Both the position numbers and the translations under genes were made by a program. A stretch of 64,000 bases of DNA, taken from Pycnopodia helianthoides (lineage: Eukaryota > Echinodermata > Asteroidea > Forcipulatida > Asteriidae). The notes under the pieces are model-generated. The model was given only the letters and a program-made list of their open reading frames with translations, did no database searches and was not told the origin of the DNA. The stretch spans positions 6,445,001-6,509,000 of the forward strand of contig CM063261.1 in the NCBI GenBank assembly GCA_032158295.1, written 5' to 3'. Position 1 is the first letter of the stretch. The number at the start of each line of letters is the position of its first letter. This document shows, in pieces, positions 55,601 to 62,534 of the stretch.

Positions 55601-56395
55601 ACGTCATTATGATGTCATTAGTTGTTGATTTACATTAATCCAAAGTTTAATATTGTGAAAACGTTTAAATATTGAGCTACCTAAGCTATTCTGACAATCT
55701 AAACATCTTATGAAAGGGCCTAACATACTTTATTAATGACATAACCCCAAATTGACCTTGTCATCCAGTCGAAGGGAAACTGATTGGGTAAATTTTAAAT
55801 AATTTGGGGTTGAACAAAGAAAAATTACAAGAGGAGAATTTCTCAGTTGGAAGATAGCTCAGTTGGTAGGGCGCCGGCATGTTAATCCGGAAGTCATTGG
55901 TTCAAATCCCAAACTCAGTACTATTATTATCATTATCATTATTTTTATGTGCTTATACTTTATACTTGGCTGAGAAATGAAATAAATATACATAGTATAT
56001 ACAAATATACAAGTACATGTATAAATTAAAGTATTTTCTTTCCAATTGGATTTTCTTTTTAAGCACTGTCATAAGATAGCAATGTTAGAGAATAAAAGTG
56101 GTGAACGAAATTCTACATGTACATGCACATGCCTTTAAAATAAAGTGTTGACTAAAGACCCTGATTGGTCTTCCACATGTAATTGGTGTTCTTCTCTTAT
56201 ATTCAACAGGATTACTACACATTGGCAAACAAGGCCAGAAGAGACTACCAATTAGCAATGGATGGTTGGGAAACCAAAATGGCAGATGAGGGAAATATTT
56301 CTGTGGTCAGGAAAAAAAGCCAACACATGGAGAGATATAGAAACAAGACAGACCCTTCCAAAAAATCATCAAAATATGGAGAGGAACCATTTTGA
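31499..56395 (+). CDS. TFAM: Mitochondrial transcription factor A homologue (spliced, 6 exons seen)
   Basis: An HMG-box DNA-binding and DNA-bending protein. In animals TFAM coats mtDNA and positions the mitochondrial RNA polymerase with TFB2M at its promoters. Six exons join in phase with GT-AG introns to give 239 residues: a 25-residue pre-box segment, HMG box A (about 27-95; KPKRPLGKYMIFSQE...ARLWRELPDEER...YNEEIAVFKASL), a basic linker (KQHKKLMNVNKKNRQ), HMG box B (about 133-198; RPKRPLTAYGIFVQ...EWKQMSEDEKS...ARRDYQLAMDGWE) and a basic C-tail ending KKSSKYGEEPF. Order and size fit vertebrate TFAM (about 246 residues). The initiating exon with the rest of the mitochondrial presequence was not found; it should end in phase 2 upstream of 31499. 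No frame damage, so probably functional. Introns are 3.2-6.6 kb and full of repeats. Confidence 0.9.
33098..33192. repeat. Perfect hairpin, 43-bp arms, 9-nt loop
   Basis: Left arm 33098-33140 starts CTGCAGCACACGTCGGCTAT; the right arm 33150-33192 is its exact reverse complement. The loop is CTGTTCTTC. It lies in TFAM intron 1. No mismatch in 43 bp implies recent formation or active maintenance. Confidence 0.95.
34505..34675. repeat. Degenerate GTATAAGGCGCTCGAC repeats
   Basis: Five diverged copies of a CGTATAAGGCGCT word within about 110 bp after CAGTAATTTCCTGAG. This resembles the subterminal part of a DNA transposon. The opposite end was not found. Confidence 0.45.
35183..35204 (+). CDS. 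Possible alternative TFAM first exon (MASDSFF)
   Basis: ATGGCCAGTGATTCGTTCTT then TG and the strong donor GTAAGT. The start context is good (A at -3, G at +4). The exon ends in phase 1, which matches exon 37831-37901, so splicing would give MASDSFF-DLSFTETAKEI. Such a product lacks the presequence and helix 1 of box A. It could equally be a chance ATG and donor, or the first exon of an unrelated transcript. Confidence 0.25.
35850..36345 (+). repeat. Dispersed about 500-bp repeat, copy 1
   Basis: Shared order with 36840-37360: GTTTGAGCAG, ACTTCCGGTTTGAACTGGAA and GTCAAGGTCAAA, GGGTCACA, a TGACGTCAT block, TGTGCTTTTGTTAGAGGACA, an AAG-rich run, then AACAAAAACAAGGTGTTCG. Probably a non-autonomous DNA transposon; no ORF. 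Confidence 0.7.
36583..36672 (-). repeat. tRNA-derived sequence (SINE head)
   Basis: On the minus strand the pol III A box (GGTCTGGTGGTAAGAC) is followed by B box GGGTTCGAATCCC. The anticodon arm does not fold as a normal tRNA, and the sequence sits between two copies of a dispersed repeat, so a tRNA-derived SINE piece is likelier than a gene. Confidence 0.55.
36840..37365 (+). repeat. Dispersed about 500-bp repeat, copy 2
   Basis: Same family as 35850-36345, with GAACCGGAAGTCAAGGTCAA, GGGTCACATT, an (AAG)n run at about 37280 and AACAAAAACAAGAGGTGTTG near the end. Further relatives lie at about 50560-51130 and, inverted, 55590-55850. Confidence 0.7.
37831..37901 (+). CDS. TFAM: TFAM exon: middle of HMG box A
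   Basis: Acceptor ATCTTTTCAG, donor GTGAAT. Codes D-LSFTETAKEIARLWREL-PDEERQ, the helix 2 region with the conserved W-R-E-L-P motif. Phase 1 in, phase 0 out. Confidence 0.92.
39303..39336. repeat. Perfect 13-bp hairpin
   Basis: CATGATCAACTTC, an 8-nt loop, then GAAGTTGATCATG. TFAM intron 2. Confidence 0.85.
39970..40705 (-). mobile_element. LINE remnant (RT pieces)
   Basis: Minus strand across frames: KGFVCELSEPL and LKDWKTASVTHDPV (RT N-terminus, about 40700-40600), then, after a deletion of the core, VVGITIQNDLKWNKPIKNLV, KTKYAAPVWSGSPTGKDKTG, LERFLKRALRIIMG. The catalytic motifs are gone. Confidence 0.65.
40733..40793 (+). repeat. About 57-bp direct repeat flanking a MITE, copy 1
   Basis: ATTAGCAACTTCTACGGGGA and TTTCCTTGAGTCTGGGATGA recur at about 41178-41235 on the other side of the MITE at 40818-41174. 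Far longer than a target-site duplication. Confidence 0.8.
40818..41174. mobile_element. MITE with AAAGGCACTGG termini
   Basis: Left end TAAAGGCACTGGACACTTTT, right end CCAGTGCCTTTA. The interior contains GAGAAAAGTCTCCCTCTGAA and GAATACTGGTCTTCGACAAT. About 357 bp, no coding sequence. I associate this family with echinoderm genomes. A fragment is at 3190-3345. TFAM intron 2. Confidence 0.75.
41440..41830 (-). mobile_element. LINE endonuclease fragment
   Basis: Minus strand: LKQIITTPTRRALVLHTLL, TDLTDQYQK, TSDHSIIMLKPNFKQ. This is the Q-x-V-x-x-P-T-R...S-D-H C-terminal half of an APE-type LINE endonuclease, related to the piece at 20.9-22.3 kb. Confidence 0.6.
42128..42740 (-). mobile_element. 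Hairpin-tailed repeat, copy in TFAM intron 2
   Basis: About 610 bp, inverted relative to the 53.58-54.27 kb copy and alignable along its length: CACCTTGGAGAGTTTA end, ATATAAAGACCGGCTCA, CAAGCACATTGTTGTGTAAA, GAACATGAGTAGAACATTTC, then a terminal hairpin at 42628-42736 (arms about 40 bp, GCCGGTCTTCACTGC). No ORF. Confidence 0.8.
42930..44035 (+). mobile_element. LINE fragment (APE endonuclease and linker)
   Basis: Plus strand: VYFKETL..., NMCFCLSLLHSTTCLFFLYN, AVLDAISDSIDSAISPHPSA and QVMVLGDFNVHHKEWLNHSR, PTHISNGASNGGYLLDIFFC, IGNSDHQLSLF, then a decayed linker with FGKADWD and YTPACATTVTHHN. The G-D-F-N-V-H-H-K-E-W and S-D-H active-site motifs are present. The RT is missing. Frameshifts near 43020 and 43290. 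Confidence 0.7.
44125..44175 (+). ncRNA. Degenerate Penelope/hammerhead-like 3' tail
   Basis: GAAAGACTCTGCTAGGGTTG followed by AAACATGAGGCC. The pairing GACTC / GGGTT around loop TGCTA followed by GAAAC parallels the hairpin at 48755-48790 and the motif at 12609-12640. The conserved 5' core is lost. Confidence 0.35.
44531..44680 (+). CDS. TFAM: TFAM exon: end of box A and linker
   Basis: Acceptor TAATTTACAG, donor GTACAT. Fifty codons, phase 0 on both sides: long helix 3 (YTAQAKQYTENYNEEIAVFK) followed by a Lys-rich linker (NVNKKNRQ). Confidence 0.92.
46040..46160 (-). repeat. Degenerate tRNA-like repeat
   Basis: On the minus strand a B-box-like AAAGGTTCAAATCCCATTCC is preceded by GTAGAGTGTCTTGGACTCGG. 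This pattern suits an old tRNA-derived SINE rather than a tRNA gene. Confidence 0.35.
46395..48240 (+). mobile_element. DIRS-type retrotransposon remnant in TFAM intron 3
   Basis: Plus strand: Ser-rich gag-like start (KKDKSRRSLPSSSSSDG, about 46530), RT C-terminal part DLGFIINTEQSYPHPSQFPI and FLGAAIDFKRGPASPTEP (47075-47190), HTWLRLLGLMASIVCVVEVC (shifted, 47240), RNase H LSHINLLKLLAISNALQHFW, ATVVAYINRKGGTQSG, LLAIHLQGKESVTADALSRG (47458-47720), then VEWAMGLSFPLFSLIPQMLT and KVLLITPFWQRA (47850-47960). Order and motifs are DIRS1-like. Multiple frame changes; the recombinase is not seen. Confidence 0.75.
48250..48290 (+). repeat. (CTGAA)n-like pentanucleotide repeat
   Basis: CAACTGAACTGAACTGAACTGAAC follows the DIRS remnant; five tandem copies of ACTGA. 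Confidence 0.85.
48735..48800. repeat. Hairpin with Penelope-tail signature
   Basis: TAGTGGCCTGACGTTTAGAC and CCTAG, a short loop with AAAGACTCTG, then CTAGGGTCAAAACGTCAGGC and CAATGACTA: inverted arms of about 27 bp with few mismatches. The right arm resembles the 3' tail motif of Penelope elements (GACTCTGCTAGGGTC-GAAAC). Confidence 0.65.
49028..49120 (+). CDS. TFAM: TFAM exon: start of HMG box B
   Basis: Acceptor GTGTTATTAG, donor GTAAGT. 31 codons: ELTKLERPKRPLTAYGIFVQ and SKLSGISGNIT. The K-R-P...A-Y..F pattern is the N-terminal strand and helix 1 of an HMG box. Confidence 0.92.
49172..50181. mobile_element. Tc1/mariner-pogo type non-autonomous element in TFAM intron 4
   Basis: Left end CAGTCGACTCTCGTTACTAC, right end the complement of CAGTCGACTCCCATTAATAC, each next to TA (49170-49171 and 50182-50183). 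Subterminal blocks on both sides repeat CTCGTTA/CTCGTAT words. This TIR form and TA duplication are typical of Tigger/pogo-like elements. The internal open frame 49534-49842 has no recognised transposase motif. Confidence 0.75.
50560..51130 (-). repeat. Diverged member of the dispersed repeat seen at 35.8 and 36.8 kb
   Basis: Shares GTGTTTGTTGCAAACACAGTGG, an AAGTCAAATGGAGTCATAT phrase and TGACGTCA blocks with that family, but is more diverged and partly rearranged; orientation is uncertain. Confidence 0.35.
52558..52918 (-). mobile_element. tRNA-headed SINE with L2-like 3' tail
   Basis: On the minus strand: tRNA-like head (GTTGTGGCCGAGCGGTTAAG as A-box region, GTGGGTTTCGAGTCCC as B-box region), a body with GTGTCCCTAAGCAAGACACT and TAACTATAATTGCTTC, a central part, then AAGCGCTATATAAAAACCGA and an (ATT)n end. 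The (ATT)n end after a GCGC word resembles the 3' end of the L2-like LINE at 22.3 kb, a likely mobilising partner. TFAM intron 4. Confidence 0.8.
52998..53054 (+). CDS. TFAM: TFAM exon: middle of HMG box B
   Basis: Acceptor TACCTACAG, donor GTAAGT. 19 codons: SKMAAVGSEWKQMSEDEKS, with the W-K-x-M-S-x-x-E-K helix 2 motif. Phase 0 on both sides. It lies only 80 bp after a SINE (52558-52918). Confidence 0.9.
53583..54272 (+). mobile_element. Hairpin-tailed repeat, copy in TFAM intron 5
   Basis: About 690 bp. It starts with a nearly perfect hairpin (53586-53746, arms about 72 bp containing GAGCCGGTCTTCACTGCGTG and GGTGGCTGGCCGCTGTTA) and continues with TTTCTTTCGCCGTTATTTTT, GTTCTACTCATGTTCAAGGG, CAACAATGTGCTTGTTTAGG and GAGCCGGTCTTTATATCACA to CTCTCCAAGGTG. 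The inverted relative is at 42128-42740. Confidence 0.85.
54280..54550 (-). mobile_element. Second copy of the tRNA-headed SINE, 3'-truncated
   Basis: Colinear with 52620-52918: CTGGGCCATTTAATACATTC, CTTAAACCGTCTTAGCTCC, GGGAGTATACA, TCTCTGCCCTCACAGATACC, GTGTCATGACCAGGATTCAAACC. Its tail with (ATT)n is missing on the 54280 side, where it abuts the hairpin-tailed repeat. Confidence 0.7.
54703..54901 (+). repeat. 25-bp minisatellite, 8 near-identical copies
   Basis: Unit CACGCCCAGGCACCCTGCCG plus GGACC, about 8 copies with essentially no variation. It is open in several frames on both strands, which creates spurious ORFs. Homogeneity suggests recent expansion. TFAM intron 5. Confidence 0.95.
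54903..55215 (+). other. Unclassified open frame next to the minisatellite
   Basis: LSNRLSITFASEMEARADAS and NLRGALALSLSLSHPSSSRN then a break. I considered a DIRS Gag remnant (the preceding MAKALGLHPAPPAATV fits loosely), but the match is too weak to call. Confidence 0.25.
55590..55850 (-). repeat. Inverted copy of the dispersed repeat family
   Basis: CCCCAAATTGACCTTGTCAT and TGACGTCATTATGATGTCAT correspond to the reverse complement of the GTCAAGGTCAAATGGGGTCA and TGACGTCAT blocks at 36-37 kb. Confidence 0.5.
55853..55922 (+). repeat. tRNA-like sequence (A and B boxes, GTT anticodon loop)
   Basis: A box TAGCTCAGTTGG, B box GGTTCAAATCC, and an anticodon arm CCGG-CATGTTAAT-CCGG with GTT in the loop, as in tRNA-Asn. 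I could not form an acceptor stem, and the first anticodon pair is mismatched. It is followed by (ATT/ATC)n, so a tRNA-derived SINE or pseudo-tRNA is likelier than a functional gene. Confidence 0.5.
56210..56395 (+). CDS. TFAM: TFAM terminal exon: end of box B and C-tail
   Basis: Acceptor ATATTCAACAG. 61 codons and TGA: DYYTLANKARRDYQLAMDGW, then a basic tail with KKSSKYGEEPF. The C-tail is the part that activates transcription in vertebrate TFAM. I saw no canonical AATAAA in the few hundred bases after the stop, so the poly(A) site is unresolved. Confidence 0.92.
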   Translation, partial: DYYTLANKARRDYQLAMDGWETKMADEGNISVVRKKSQHMERYRNKTDPSKKSSKYGEEPF

Positions 56396-58426
56396 AAATT
56401 TTCTAAACCAGATACATAATAGAAATGTATTGCTGCAAGCTCCCAATACATCATCAGTGAAGCACATTTAACAAGTGTTTTAGCAAATATTTTTGTCATC
56501 TTGTTTTCTATGCCCTAATGCTCTATGAAGAAGACACATTAAGTAGCAATACAAACACTTGGTGTTACCTTAAGAGCAGGTTCGGTTGATGAGTCATTGA
56601 TGACCATAAATAATTATTTGTTTCAGATCAAACTGCTTTTTTATACTTTTTGTAAAACCATTTCGTTGAGCTCAGAATTTTTGCCAGGACAATTAGTCTT
56701 TGTACCAACTTTATAAAAGATAAAGGTTTGTTTTTTAAAGTATTATTTTTTTTAATTGTTAGACCTTCTCTTTAGATAGTAGTAGATGACTTGCCTTCGT
56801 TCAAATATATTTTTACAATTTTTTTGAAAAAATGGAAATGTTGAAAGGGAATCTACCTGTTGCCTTAGGCGTGTATTATACTTATGACAGTCAAATTTCA
56901 ATGTTCATCATGTATTATATTACAGAGTAGGGAACTCACTTTCCTATAAGAAAACTGTATTGGATATGCAAAGCAGTTAAAAGGAATTTTACCTAATTGA
57001 AGAAAATTAAACTGTCCTGAAACTTTAAAATATATTATGCACATGAGGTAATTGTTTGTTTTAACAAATGTTTTCTTGTAAACAAAACAAGGAATTATAC
57101 ACAGGGACACAGGTCTCTGATTTTATGCAAATAAGCAGCCAATTTATATGTTGCTTCATTCTATTTCACACAAAATTAAAAGCTCAAAACAGTCATTAAA
57201 TGTAACTTAATTTGCAAGCAATGTTAATGTTCTCTTGCATGAGGATTCATTTTAACAATCAACTTGAACAGCATTCAAATTCACAGCTGCTTTTTGGTCA
57301 TTCAAATTCATTTTTGGGTAGTCATTTGTGGGAATTGTGCATCGAAATCAACACTTTGTTAATCTATAAAGAACATGCTGCTCCATTAGATTTTAAAAGG
57401 TTTACAATAACATGGTTTCTGAATCTTTTTCCTAATGTTCTTTAACAACGATTGCTTCTAAGTAAATCTACAAACTGAAAATCTGTGAAGAATTGTACAA
57501 AGTGAAAAAAAACACAATGGAAATTAAAAGACCCTTACAAAAAACAACACGTAGGCTTTTCAAATTGTCCAACATCTTTTGTTGACCCCAAGTTAAGACA
57601 CTTTAGAAACAAAGAAATCAAGAAAGAAATGAAGGAATCATGGTTTGCAATAAATTTGTTTGCCCATTTTTTGCGAAATCACTTGTCCCAAAATGAAAAA
57701 GAAAGTTACAATCTTGTAGAAATGTCTAGTTGTGCTGCTGTGTGTGACCAGCCTGACTTACTTTGCTGCCACGCCCTTTAACGTATAATACACCATTAGT
57801 GTTTACCTTGTTTATTTTCTTTGTATGTTGTAAATGCGAGCACTTGCATTGCATCCACTGCACAGCACCTTAGGCGAGTTTAGTTCAACAGCGCCACCAG
57901 CAGTCAGCTAGCTCCCTTTATTTTTGTTGGCGAAATTAACTTTGCATAATACATTTTGAAAGGCTTTTGGCCAATGACCGGGCACATTTCTTAGATTCCT
58001 CAAAAATATTCCTGTAGAGCAAGCAAGTAGGTTTTATTTAGCACATTCAACTTCTTGGCATTTCTTGAGCCACACCCTTACTCAATTGAGTTCGCAAATC
58101 ACAACTTTTTATTTGTTGCCATGCTGTGCCAATTTTGCCCCTATCTGGAGAGAACCTGTCAACCAGCCTGGTTCCACTTTACACCTTTAAATTTTATCAA
58201 ATTAAAGTACAACTTTGTATCACACAATAGGTCGGCCATCTTGGCCCTTCAGTTTTTGTTCATGGCACCACTACATACTGTATTATAGTCTTATTAAAAT
58301 ATTTACAATGTTATATGAAGGAGTTAAGCTCATACAAAAACACAAAATCATTCAATTTATTATTTTATTTTTAGTTTTAGGATGCACATCTTCAGAACTT
58401 TCAATCAAATTAGTGAGAGTGATTTA
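56396..58426. other. No gene recognised
   Basis: AT-rich sequence after the TFAM stop codon: presumably 3' UTR, then intergenic DNA. Short open frames have no recognisable motifs. Confidence 0.5.
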
Positions 58427-59875
58427 TTAGGTCAACAAAGCATTGGATACCTTCAAGCATTTTGCTGTATCCCATTTTACATATTGATTTTTTGGTGAAA
58501 CAGTTTTCCAACGGCCATGTTGGAGAATCAATTCTTCAGAAATACCAGCATTAGCTAGATGAGATGCTCCTCCAGACTGTAGGCTGTGGAGCCCAAAACT
58601 CTTCACATCATTGATACCAATGCTTTTCAAGGCGTCAAAAAATAGTTCTCTGCATCTGGTATAACTTAAAGAGGATGGGCCATGGTGATTGAAGTTGACG
58701 TTATTTTTTAGTTTTCTGCTTTCTATAATTTGTTGCATCTTTTGTAACATTACATTAACAAAAGAAGTGATATTTGCAGGGAGTTTTTACTCCGTTCACT
58801 AGCCCGCCGCCTAAATTTATCAAAATCCCGTAAATGAGGGCAGCAAACAAACATGACGTCACTATACGTACTGAATGCCCGGATGGTCTGTACTGAGCAA
58901 TGCTCAATGAGTAACAACAAACAGCCGTTTGACAGAGGGGTATGTACTGCGACGTCACTGTTCTTTTGAATTTTCAGAGACAGCTTTCCGGCACTGACTG
59001 CTGTTGTTGCCTGAAGAGGCTTGGAAACTGTGCGTTGTAAACGAATACCCATTCATTCTATAACTATGTCACAGTGTTTTCTTGGTAGATATAGGAGATA
59101 TAGGTGTATTTAGGGATGTTAAAACTTTTTTTTAAGAGTGACCTCTAGCGTGGCCCAACCTCTTTAAAGGCCTGTTACGACAACGTTGAAAAGTTTTGGT
59201 GCTAGAACAGAATGTCAAGGGGTGAAAATAAACTTATCCTCACCAATATGTATGTACCAGACATGTCCATAAATCTGGTCAAGATAGCAGCTGGGGAATA
59301 AGTCCCAGTTGGATCGGAAAGAAAGGCTACATCGCCTTCTCTGAAAACGTCAGTTTTCGATTTTGGGATTGTAATTTTGAAACCTTGTTCATCTGGTAAT
59401 TTAGTGATGTGATTAGCTTTGATATCTGCCATTTCATTGTGCCTTAATAACAAGGCATACTTCAAGCAGACATAAGAAACTGTTCTGAGCTGAATTAGCG
59501 TACAATCAACTTTAGCAAATTTATCCAAAATTTTCTCAAGTTGTTCCAGGGATAACGGACATTTTTGAATGGGTGGTTTGTGAAGACTTTTTCTAGAACT
59601 GATCAAAATTTGTTGCACTATGGGTGAGTCAATTGGATTAGTTTTGATATTTGTAGGGAATGCAACCATTTAATGGCTGCAGCCGCAGTCACAATGACAC
59701 TATCTGAGTTTGAGTTGGAGTGGATGTGCCTTAAATATGAAGCCACAACTTCATCTCTAATTGGAAGGGAAACAGGGATATTGTGATGACCCAACCAATT
59801 CATAAAATGGCGACACTTGTAAAAAATAACCTTTATCGTCCCTTTTGCTTTTGACCCTATAGGAAGATCCAACAA
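58427..59875 (-). pseudogene. Tyrosine recombinase of the YR element, split
   Basis: The N-terminal core-binding part FMNWLGHHNIPVSLPIRDEV and VASYLRHIHSN (59800-59700), then the catalytic region LRTVSYVCLKYALLLRHNEM (R box) and GFKITIPKSKTDVFREGDVA (about 59500-59330). After an unrelated 450-bp stretch come GLHSLQSGGASHLANAGISE, LILQHGRWKTVSPKNQYVKW. The H-x-x-R box reads H-S-L-Q, so the second Arg is replaced by Gln, while H-G-R-W and the nucleophile candidate Y (KNQYVK) remain. It is probably inactive. Confidence 0.75.
58755..59205. other. Interruption of the recombinase gene
   Basis: About 450 bp unrelated to recombinase sit between its two halves. I see no clear TIR or target duplication. 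It could be an inserted element or, less likely, an intron. Confidence 0.45.
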
Positions 59876-59999
59876 TTGATCCTTTCTGTCTGATACCGCT
59901 GAAGGAAACTCTTTCCAAAAAATAGTACATTGGTCAGGATAATTGAACGGTAGTAAATGCTATGAAAATTGGTTATCAATAAACGAATGACGATCAAGT

Positions 60000-60651
60000 A
60001 AATTCTAGTTTTACTGCGGCCATGATGCCTCCAAATTCTGAAGAACCGAGTAAGGAATTGTTTCTACCTTGGACTAGTGCCGTGTTACCAGGCATAGTGA
60101 TGAGATCATTGATGTAAGGCCTGAACTTTACCCATAGTAAGGGCCAAAATGGACTTGAAGGCCACCATGGGAAAACAAGAACTCCCTTAGCACGACAGGA
60201 ATACAAGTGGCTCAACACTTGAAGGATTGAAACGACAGGTGGGACTAATAATGCATTTTCTTTTGACCAGTTCTGTGCAAATGCATCAACGGCTTCTGCT
60301 CCTGGATTCCAAGATTGTGAGAAAAAACGGGTCAATTTTGCATTGTAAGAGGATGCAAAGCAATCAACCGTTAGGGGGCCCCACAAGTTGTTAATATAAT
60401 TATGTAAAGAATTCTTTGGATAGTCACCAATCGTCTTCATCGATAAACTTGCAGACAAAGTCAGCTTGCTCATTTTGAGAGCGAGGTATCCAATCAACTG
60501 ATAAACGAATTCGATTTGAGAGACAGAATTGAAAAATGTCGAAGGCTAAGGATTGCAGATTGCTTTTCATGCTGCCAACATCCACTATTCTGGCTGCGGC
60601 CTGACTATCTGTGAACAGTTTCACATGTGAATTTGAAATGAACGGCAACAA
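60000..60651 (-). pseudogene. RNase H and post-RNase H block of the YR element
   Basis: VKLFTDSQAAARIVDVG (the D of T-D-S-Q/N) and IRLSVDWIPRSQNEQADFVC (D at the end) mark RNase H. Then LWGPLTVDCFASSYNAKLTR, SWNPGAEAVDAFAQNW and KGVLVFPWWPSSPFWPLLW follow, a block conserved in this family of DIRS/Ngaro-like polyproteins. Confidence 0.8.
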
Positions 60652-60891
60652 TGACTTGAGAGCGAATAGAATAGTTTCTAGTTCTCGGTGAGAAGAACTC
60701 CATGAACGGTCCTCTGGGGTCCAGTTTTTGTGAGCTACGTGATTGTCATAGCATATAATGGCCGCAGAACCTACGGAGCTGGCATCTGAACAAATTATTT
60801 TATTAATGAGCTGGGATGCAAAAACATAACCAGTGTTCAGATGAGAAACGTTATCAGACCAAAATTTTAACTCCAGACAGCATTGATCGTT

Positions 60892-61792
60892 TTATACTAT
60901 GATTTCATTCTCGTCATTGGCTTGGGCTATAAATGCTTGGCTGTTCCTAGTTAATAACCTGGTGACATTACCTATGACTGGAGAAATGGAAATTATTTGG
61001 CCAACGAAAGAGTGTAATGCTCTTACTGAGGAAGTCTGAGCATGTTGTAAAGAGCAAATTGAATCACCAATCTTGACTATTCTACGGGGTAGGACTTCAA
61101 GGGTACCCAAGTTTGAATCCCAAATCATGCCTAACCATGTAATTGATGGAGTACGCACCCAGACACTTTTGTTTATGTTGTAAATAAATCCCGCGTTCAA
61201 TAGATCAGATCTAACAGGTGCGGAAATCTCCGTGACTAGTTTGAGATGATTTTCTTGAGAAAGATTGGCATAAGGTATCAACTATAAATCCATCATCTAG
61301 GTACAGAGCAACTAAAATGCCACAAGAACGCCAGTGTGTGACCAAAGGTTTCAAGATTTTCGTGAAAATAAACGATGCAGAAGTAAGGCCAAAGGGGAGA
61401 ACTGTAAACTCAAAGTGCCTTTGCAAACCATCAGTACACCAAGAAAATCAAAAAAACTTGTCATACTGAGGTTCAATATCAACATGGTGATACCCGGATT
61501 TTGAGTCGAAGGAAAACAAAAAAGCATTTGAATAACAAAACTGCAAACCAATTTTCCAATCATAAATTTTGAAGTGACCCTTCTGCACATACTTATTCAA
61601 CTTGTTTGAACTTTGGAAAACCACCGAAAGGGGGCTGGTCACATAAGAAAGTGAATCAACTTCTTTTATTCTGTGGGATTCTGTTACAAAGGTTGAATAA
61701 CGTAAAGCAGATGCATTATTGTGGAAATACATAGATGGTGGATACCGGGTAAACCAAATTCGGTAACCTTCGTTTATTATCGATAAAATCAT
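60892..61792 (-). pseudogene. RT of the YR retrotransposon
   Basis: Minus strand: IINEGYRIWFTRYPPSMYFH, LQFCYSNAFLFSFDSKSGYH (motif A), then, shifted, QRHFEFTVLPFGLTSASFIF (motif B), LVALYLDDGFIVD (motif C, Y-L-D-D), and SVWVRTPSITWLGMIWDSNL with LHSFVGQIISISPVIGN in the connection. Catalytic residues are intact, but at least two frameshifts occur (about 61450 and 61270). Confidence 0.8.
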
Positions 61793-61969
61793 GCCCTGAG
61801 AACCATATGCAACGCCAGAATTTGATATGCAATGTTAATCTTCCTTTTACATTGTCAATGAAACATTTTGTACCTTGATCCTATAGCTGAATTTATCAGT
61901 AATACCCAGGCAAAGATGATCACTGCTGTCCCGTTTATGAAGTCGTTGGACATCCAGAATCTCTGGACA

Positions 61970-62194
61970 ATAGACCCTTCCCATGAAATATGTAAATTAC
62001 ATTCACGCATGCGAACAGACGCTGCTGGTTGGCAAACGCCATAGAGTTGTGCACAAGGCAAACGCACAAACGCGTGTGCGTCACACCACCATCAGTCCCA
62101 TGCAAAAACGCGCGATGTCTACTCATTTTGCCAACCAGTAGGGAGAAAGCGCACGCGCGATGATCAATTTGCATATTTCATGGGAAGGGTCTAT
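61970..62194. mobile_element. MITE, 225 bp, perfect 23-bp TIR
   Basis: Begins ATAGACCCTTCCCATGAAAT and ATG, and ends with the exact complement. The interior has further inverted words (CAAACGC/GCGTTTG-like, ACGCGCGATG). It is inserted between the Gag knuckle and RT of the YR element, so it is younger. Confidence 0.85.
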
Positions 62195-62324
62195 TCTGTG
62201 ATAGTGGCGACGATCGAGGGCATGGGGGGGGGGGGGGTCCTTCAGGCAGAGGGGCTTGCCAGAGGGCATTACTTCCAGGAGGGAACTGGAAGTTGAAGGG
62301 AGTGGTGTATCTTTATCTCAGTCT

Positions 62325-62395
62325 TTATTGATAGAGACCGTTGTTTGTGCCGGCAATGTAGGGGCAATTTCTGGACCAATGTCCCTGCATACCAC
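62325..62395 (-). pseudogene. Gag CCHC zinc knuckle of the YR element
   Basis: Minus strand NCYSCGMQGHWSRNCPY: a perfect C-x2-C-x4-H-x4-C knuckle, as used by retroelement Gag proteins to bind RNA. The upstream frame to 62690 shows no other motif, and the opposite strand there is a LINE. Confidence 0.7.
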
Positions 62396-62534
62396 ACGAG
62401 TAGCAGTTAGAGCTTGACAAGCAAGTAATGGCAAAAAGCGAGTACATTCCATAAATAAATCTCAAATGGGAGGGGCAGGCGGGGAAGGTACAGGTACTCT
62501 TAAAATGAACTAATAGAGGGCGAGAAGAGGTGAG

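Larger units (their letters stand above)
58427..62400 (-). mobile_element. YR retrotransposon (DIRS/Ngaro-like), nearly complete gene order
   Basis: On the minus strand: zinc-knuckle end of Gag (about 62390-62330), a MITE insertion (61970-62194), RT (61792-61211), connection region (61281-60892), RNase H (60651-60424), a conserved post-RNase H block (60497-60000), and tyrosine recombinase (59875-59202, 58750-58427) interrupted by about 450 bp. Frameshifts between parts show decay. The combination RT-RH-tyrosine recombinase without integrase defines the DIRS order. Split direct or inverted terminal repeats were not located. Confidence 0.8.

Noticed and set aside
55853..55922. Functional tRNA-Asn gene
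   Set aside because: A and B boxes and a GTT loop are present, but there is no acceptor stem, the anticodon closing pair is mismatched and an (ATT)n tail follows.
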